Notes under the pieces: generated by a model | What the model was told of the DNA's origin: nothing | The model's input: the letters and a program-made list of their open reading frames with translations, nothing else | Databases searched by the model: none | Shown: in pieces, positions 59,655 to 64,000 of the stretch | How the letters are laid out: each line of letters opens with the position of its first letter | Numbering within the stretch: position 1 is the stretch's first letter | Translations under genes and position numbers: made by a program | From: Candidatus Eiseniibacteriota bacterium | GTDB lineage: Bacteria > Eisenbacteria > RBG-16-71-46 > CAIMUX01 > WJJG01 | DNA: 64,000 nucleotides | NCBI GenBank assembly: GCA_023129715.1 | Contig: JAGMBO010000034.1 | Location: 62,001 to 126,000 of the forward strand | Direction of reading: 5' to 3'

Positions 59655-62273
59655 ATGGCTGCAGACACGCGGATCAGACGCATCCTCCTCGTGATCGCCC
59701 CGATCCTGCTGCTGACCAGCTGCGGCGAGGAACTCCCGCCGCCCACTGGATCCGCCGACGGCTATGAGCGTGTTGTCCTGGCCGAGCTGTTCACTGCGGT
59801 CTGGTGCGGCAACTGCAAGTACTCCGAGGAGGCGCTCGACCGCCTCTACGACGAAGAGGGCCCTAGGCGCCTCGCGGTCATCCATTGGCACCCGTCGATC
59901 GGCGGCGGCGATCCCTTCGCCTTCTCCTTCTCCGATGCGCGGGTCAGTGATTATCAGCATCTCTTCGGCGAGCAGGTGCTCCTGCCGCTGTGCGTCTTCG
60001 ATGGGGTCGCAGGCACTCCCGAGGGCACGGCCGCGACGTACGACCTCTATCGCCATCGCTACGAGCTGGAAGCGGCGCTCCTGAGTGTCGCCCGCATCGC
60101 CCTCGACCCGGTGGCCGACGGCAATGCGCTGACCGTCGGTGCCACGGTGAGCGGCTTTCCGGGCGGTGCGGCGATCGACGCCGATCTAGTCGTCGCCATC
60201 GTCGAGCACGACGCCCCGAACCCCGGGGTCACCGGACCCGACACGCTCAGCTACGTAGGTCGGGCGGCGCGCAGCGAGGCGGTCTTGGTGACGCCCGGCA
60301 GTAAGGTCGAGCGCGCGATTTCCTTCACACTCGAGCCATCCTGGAAGCGCGAGGATCTCTACGTCGTGGCCTTCCTCCAGGAATCGACGCCGGCAGAGGG
60401 CCGCGAATACCGCGAGGTCCTGCAGGCGGCCATGACCCCGGTGTTCCCTGAAGAGCAGCCCTTCTACGCATTCTTCGCCGCGGCGCCCGATACGAACATC
60501 GGAGTTCCCGCCGGCGGCGAGCGGGCGATCCCCTTCACGATCACCAACACGGGCACGCTCGATGATACCCTGACCATCGATCTGCCGACCGGCTTGCTGC
60601 AGATCCCCGAGTCCTGGACCGTGACTCTGAAAACAGTCGGGGGCGCCGAGATCATCACCCCCACCCAGTCGCTCCTGCCCGCGGGTGGGGTCATCAACGA
60701 CTTGCGCATTGCGGTCGCCGCTCCCGTCGCCGACAGCGGCACCGTGGGACTGGTCGTCACATCGGCCGGCAGTCCGGCGCTGGTCGATACGCTCGCCTTC
60801 CATCTGCGCGCCGGGGAGTACGGGTTCGAGCTGAGCGCATCCGATCTGGAGATCATCCCGATCGTCGATCTGAAGTCGCTGACCCCCGTGATGCTCGCCA
60901 ATATAGGCACCCTGGGGGACTCGGTGACGGTCTCGATACCCCTGCTCGATCTGCCCGCGTGTGGGATGCCCCATGGCGGAGGAACCTGGGAGGTCTCGCT
61001 CGAGAGTGAGAGCGGTGCTTCGCTCGGTCAATCGGCCCCCTTCTGGCTTCCGGCAGGCGGAGAAACGCAGCGGGTGAATCTCGCGATCACCGCCTGCACC
61101 GACACGGACTTCGTGATCCCCTTGATCGCTTGCTCCCACGGTGATCCCGCGCTGTCCGACACCTTGCACTTCTCGGTGACACCCCGCGTCTACGACTTCA
61201 CTCTGAGCAGCGAGGAAACCGATACCTGGGTGGTGGTCGGCGCGCCAGAACGCCTGGCCTTCGAGATCGAGAATCGGGGCGCCCGCGATGACATCCTCGA
61301 GATCGACCTGCCCGCGGCGCTGCAGGCGCTACCGGAAGGCTGGCAGCTCGATCTGACCTTTGCCGACGATCTCGCCGTCCCGACGCCGCATACCCTGCTC
61401 GTCGAGGCGGGACAGATCGTCTCCGAGTTCGGGGTGACGGTCGGCGCGACGACCGCCGGCTCTGGGCAGTTCGGGTTGGTGGTGGCCTCGCACGGAGACC
61501 CCCGGCGCGCCGATACGCTCGCCTTCCAGATCACCGCCGATGAGTACGGCTTTGAGTTGCGCGCACCTGCAGGGAGTTCCGCCCCGCTCGATCCGGGCAC
61601 TGCGGTCCTGCTGCCCGTCGAGGTTGCCAATACGGGCACAGTCAACGATCTGCTCTTCATCGATGCGCCCGCCGAGCTGAGCGAGATCCCGGCGGGTTGG
61701 CAAGTCTATCTCAGTGATCCCGACAGCGTGGCGGTCAGCTTGCCGCAGCTACTCGCCCTGGGCGCGGGAGCGGCGGATACGAGTCTCCGTCTCTACGCCC
61801 TCGCGTCGACCGAGGGAGAGGCGCACATCGGCTTGGTCGCCAGCTCGAGCAGCATCCCCGCCCTGACCGATACGCTGGTCTTCACCTTGACGGTCGCCTC
61901 GTCCGACTACGCCCTCGAACTGACCTCAGGCCCGACGGTGATCCCGGTGGCGGTCGGTTCCTTCGGCGAGGCGCACTTCACGATCGAGAACACGGGTAGC
62001 CTGGACGATACAGTTTTGCTACTGGCCGAATCGCTCGAGGATCCCCACCCCTGGGGCCCACCGACGCTTTGCCGCGGAAGTGCCTGCTACCCGCCCTTCA
62101 CGCCGGTCGAGGTCGAGCTGGCCGTTGGGGAATCGGACAGCGAGTTCTACGTCGACATCTATGCCGCGGACGAAGACAGCGTGCGCATTCGTTTGACCGC
62201 GACCTCGAGTGGGAACTCGGCCGTCTGGCAGGAGGTCGTCTTCACCTTCACTACCGCGCGGGGGACGCCGTAG
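59655..62273 (+). CDS. Omp28-like lipoprotein with a thioredoxin module and NEW3-like repeats
   Basis: 872 aa. A lipobox (LLLTSC) follows a short signal. Residues ~35-230 form a thioredoxin-like Omp28 region with the CxxC motif AVWCGNCKYSEEAL. From residue ~275 at least five beta modules of ~120 residues recur, each with the phrase ITNTGTLDDTLTIDLP or a variant (IENRGARDDILEIDLP, VANTGTVNDLLFIDAP) and GLV-S-G-P/DPA-DTL, a pattern like NPCBM-associated NEW3 domains. It is probably an outer-membrane lipoprotein exposed to the periplasm or surface. The barrel gene starts two bases after its stop. Confidence 0.78.
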   Translation: MAADTRIRRILLVIAPILLLTSCGEELPPPTGSADGYERVVLAELFTAVWCGNCKYSEEALDRLYDEEGPRRLAVIHWHPSIGGGDPFAFSFSDARVSDYQHLFGEQVLLPLCVFDGVAGTPEGTAATYDLYRHRYELEAALLSVARIALDPVADGNALTVGATVSGFPGGAAIDADLVVAIVEHDAPNPGVTGPDTLSYVGRAARSEAVLVTPGSKVERAISFTLEPSWKREDLYVVAFLQESTPAEGREYREVLQAAMTPVFPEEQPFYAFFAAAPDTNIGVPAGGERAIPFTITNTGTLDDTLTIDLPTGLLQIPESWTVTLKTVGGAEIITPTQSLLPAGGVINDLRIAVAAPVADSGTVGLVVTSAGSPALVDTLAFHLRAGEYGFELSASDLEIIPIVDLKSLTPVMLANIGTLGDSVTVSIPLLDLPACGMPHGGGTWEVSLESESGASLGQSAPFWLPAGGETQRVNLAITACTDTDFVIPLIACSHGDPALSDTLHFSVTPRVYDFTLSSEETDTWVVVGAPERLAFEIENRGARDDILEIDLPAALQALPEGWQLDLTFADDLAVPTPHTLLVEAGQIVSEFGVTVGATTAGSGQFGLVVASHGDPRRADTLAFQITADEYGFELRAPAGSSAPLDPGTAVLLPVEVANTGTVNDLLFIDAPAELSEIPAGWQVYLSDPDSVAVSLPQLLALGAGAADTSLRLYALASTEGEAHIGLVASSSSIPALTDTLVFTLTVASSDYALELTSGPTVIPVAVGSFGEAHFTIENTGSLDDTVLLLAESLEDPHPWGPPTLCRGSACYPPFTPVEVELAVGESDSEFYVDIYAADEDSVRIRLTATSSGNSAVWQEVVFTFTTARGTP

Positions 62274-62275
62274 CC

Positions 62276-63847
62276 ATGGTCCGCCCACTGCTCGCAGGAG
62301 CGTATCGGTCTCTGAGGGCACTGCCGCGCCTCGATGTGCTGCCGCGCGACTCTGTATTGCCGCGCTTCTTTGTATTGTCGTGCTCCTTGGCGCTGCTCGT
62401 ATCGGTCGTCCCGTTCGTCACTCCCCCCTCTGAGGCGCAGTTCGACGATCCGTCGGGGGGCTTGAGCGGCGGCAACCACATCCGCGTCTGGATCGAGGAT
62501 CCCGACCGGGAGGCAAGCTACCTGAACCAATTCGACTTACAATTCACCCGCGGAGCGTGGACGGTCGCTGCGCGGCTCGAGTTCGATGAGGAAGAACGCC
62601 TCGATCCGGAATCCTCGCTCGGGATCCGCCGGCGTTACGCCGAGTATCACGGCGACGCCGCAACCCTGCGGGCGGGCACCTTCTATGCAACCTTCGGGCG
62701 CGGCCTGCTGCTGCGCTCCGAGGAAGATGAGACGGTCCGCATCGACCGCGATCTCGACGGCGTCCATGGCACCCTGCACTGGCGAACCATGGAAGGCCAG
62801 GCCTTCGTCGGCCAACCGCGCAACGACGATACCCACGAACGCGACGATCTGCTCTCGGGCGCGGAGATGAACCTACGGCTGCGCCCACGCCTGCGCATCG
62901 GCGCCGGCTATGTCCGGATGGATACGCGTGACGAGGAAGCATCGGAGGCGCACGAGAGCGACCTGGCCCCGGGTAAGCCGGTTGAGGAACTTTTCGGCGG
63001 ACACATCGAGTGGAGCCACGGCATTCTCGACGCCGCCCTCGAGGGCGCCCGCCGGCTCGTCTGGGGCACGCGCGATGCGCGCGAGGGCTGGATCGGCATC
63101 GACGGCGAGCATGGTCACGCTTTCTACGGTTCCGTGGCCTTGGGAGTCCCCGGCTACTCCTGGTTGATCGAGGGAAAGCACTACGACCGCTTCGATGCCC
63201 CCTACTCGACCTTACCCCCGGTCAACAGCGACGGGCAGCCGATCAACGACGGCCGCGACGAGTACGGCGCCGGCGTGACCCTGCTCGCCAGCCAAGGCGA
63301 TGTGACCTACGAGACCGCCTGGTCCTACGCCACCGCCGACGATGAGCCGGGCGAGCGCCTCGCCGCCGAGGGCAGCCTGCGCCGCGACTGGTGGGGACGG
63401 GGTGCGCTGGAACTGGGGGCCGAATGGATCGAAGAAACCGAACTCGAGAGCCACAGCTACCGCAGCTACGCGGGTCCGCTGCTCGAGGCAACCTACTACC
63501 TCGGTCCGGAAGTGTCCTTGGAATTCCATGGCAAGTTCTTCGCCTGGACCAATGAGGTCAGGGGCAGCCAACGCCAACAGTACAACGAGACGACCGCCGA
63601 CCTCTCCCTCTCCTTCGGCGCCTCGCGTGCGGTGACCCTCTCGGTGCTCACCGCCTCCGACCCGGTCGTCGAGTACGAGAACGACGATACCTGGATCTCG
63701 CTCGAGTTGGCCTGGGGATTCGGCTACAGCCAAGATCTCAAGATCAAGATCGGCGATGAGCGCGGCGGGGTCGTCTGCTCGGGCGGCATCTGCCACTACG
63801 AGCCCCCCTTCTCGGGCGTGCGCTTCGAGCTGGTCTCCCGCTTCTGA
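62276..63847 (+). CDS. Outer-membrane beta-barrel-like protein (DUF6029-like)
   Basis: 523 aa from ATG 62276, two bases after the preceding stop. After a hydrophobic signal (LALLVSVVPFVTPPSEA) come alternating amphipathic strands with Tyr/Trp and charged turns (RVWIEDPDREASYLNQFDLQFTRGAWTVAARLEF; TLRAGTFYATFGRGLLLRSEED; YVRMDTRDEE), ending in FELVSRF, a C-terminal aromatic typical of barrel proteins. The pattern is that of DUF6029-type barrels of FCB bacteria. With the upstream Omp28-like and TlpA-like genes it forms an envelope operon. Confidence 0.75.
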   Translation: MVRPLLAGAYRSLRALPRLDVLPRDSVLPRFFVLSCSLALLVSVVPFVTPPSEAQFDDPSGGLSGGNHIRVWIEDPDREASYLNQFDLQFTRGAWTVAARLEFDEEERLDPESSLGIRRRYAEYHGDAATLRAGTFYATFGRGLLLRSEEDETVRIDRDLDGVHGTLHWRTMEGQAFVGQPRNDDTHERDDLLSGAEMNLRLRPRLRIGAGYVRMDTRDEEASEAHESDLAPGKPVEELFGGHIEWSHGILDAALEGARRLVWGTRDAREGWIGIDGEHGHAFYGSVALGVPGYSWLIEGKHYDRFDAPYSTLPPVNSDGQPINDGRDEYGAGVTLLASQGDVTYETAWSYATADDEPGERLAAEGSLRRDWWGRGALELGAEWIEETELESHSYRSYAGPLLEATYYLGPEVSLEFHGKFFAWTNEVRGSQRQQYNETTADLSLSFGASRAVTLSVLTASDPVVEYENDDTWISLELAWGFGYSQDLKIKIGDERGGVVCSGGICHYEPPFSGVRFELVSRF

Positions 63848-63890
63848 GCCGCCGCGTTACTCATCTACAGTGGCCCTCCCCGGATCTCAA

Positions 63891-63912
63891 ATGCGGCCCA
63901 CAGAGGCCGCAT
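63891..63912 (+). terminator. Stem-loop after the barrel gene
   Basis: ATGCGGCC, loop CACAGA, GGCCGCAT: an 8-bp perfect stem 44 bases after the stop. No T run follows, so termination strength is uncertain. A further small inverted repeat (CATGCG-TAG-CGCATG) follows. The remaining sequence to 64000 shows no gene. Confidence 0.4.
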
Positions 63913-64000
63913 GCTGCCACCCGCCGACATGCGTAGCGCATGATGTGCGCGAAGCCGGCGACTCATGGTCGCAACACCAAGCAGGACAAGGCCTACAAAG

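Noticed and set aside
1-64000. CRISPR array, tRNA or rRNA genes
   Set aside because: I saw no regularly spaced direct repeats with unique spacers and no convincing tRNA arms or rRNA segments; a covariance search would be decisive.

Overview
The window is about 64 kb of GC-rich bacterial chromosome. Many large secreted proteins end in a FlgD-like beta-sandwich of the type IX secretion type-A sorting kind, carry dockerin-like calcium loops, or are lipoproteins with long beta-domain repeats. This style suggests an uncultured member of the FCB group, perhaps Eisenbacteria-like. That placement is inference; no rRNA or other decisive marker is in the window.

Layout. 1-6.5 kb: the end of a giant secreted repeat protein, then two tandem paralogous lipoproteins. 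6.5-11.4 kb: a small DUF2007-like gene, two hypothetical envelope proteins, a duplicated 73-nt leader element and a secreted beta-helix protein. 11.5-20.5 kb: a bacterial microcompartment (BMC) locus. It starts with a winged-helix regulator under a promoter with twin 17-bp palindromes. Then come an RpiB-DeoC fusion, BMC-T, BMC-H, BMC-P, a BMC-type aldehyde dehydrogenase, a second BMC-T, two more BMC-P, a class II aldolase, and a SecY paralogue that overlaps the aldolase and carries a soluble tail. A second beta-helix protein follows 12 bp later. 22-24 kb: two secreted proteins. 24-32 kb: AhcY, a PLP enzyme, and a molybdenum hydroxylase (Mo and 2Fe-2S subunits, no FAD subunit) converging on its MocA/XdhC-type maturation genes. 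32-46 kb: two paralogous cysteine-repeat secreted proteins, Pgi, an S9 peptidase, a decayed gene and a 1130-aa secreted protein. 46-50 kb: a secreted peptidylarginine-deiminase-like protein, a lectin-fold-like protein and an EamA permease. 51-59 kb, minus strand: TSUP permease, Rrf2 regulator, an ArmA/Rmt-like 16S rRNA methyltransferase, Tgt, RsmI, a KamA-family radical SAM protein and a deoxyhypusine-synthase-like protein. 59-64 kb: TlpA-like, Omp28-like and outer-membrane barrel-like genes.

Biology. The BMC shell genes recall the Haliangium ochraceum shell set. The enzymes fit a sugar-phosphate compartment: RpiB interconverts pentose phosphates, DeoC and the class II aldolase release aldehydes, and the CoA-acylating aldehyde dehydrogenase consumes them. 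No phosphotransacylase or alcohol dehydrogenase is seen here, so the pathway must finish elsewhere. The most unusual parts are the RpiB-DeoC fusion with an internal encapsulation-like helix, the SecY paralogue in the BMC operon, and a C-terminal tag with consensus S-W-G-x-x-K-x-x-[FY]-R on five secreted proteins. Two of those tagged proteins bracket the BMC operon.
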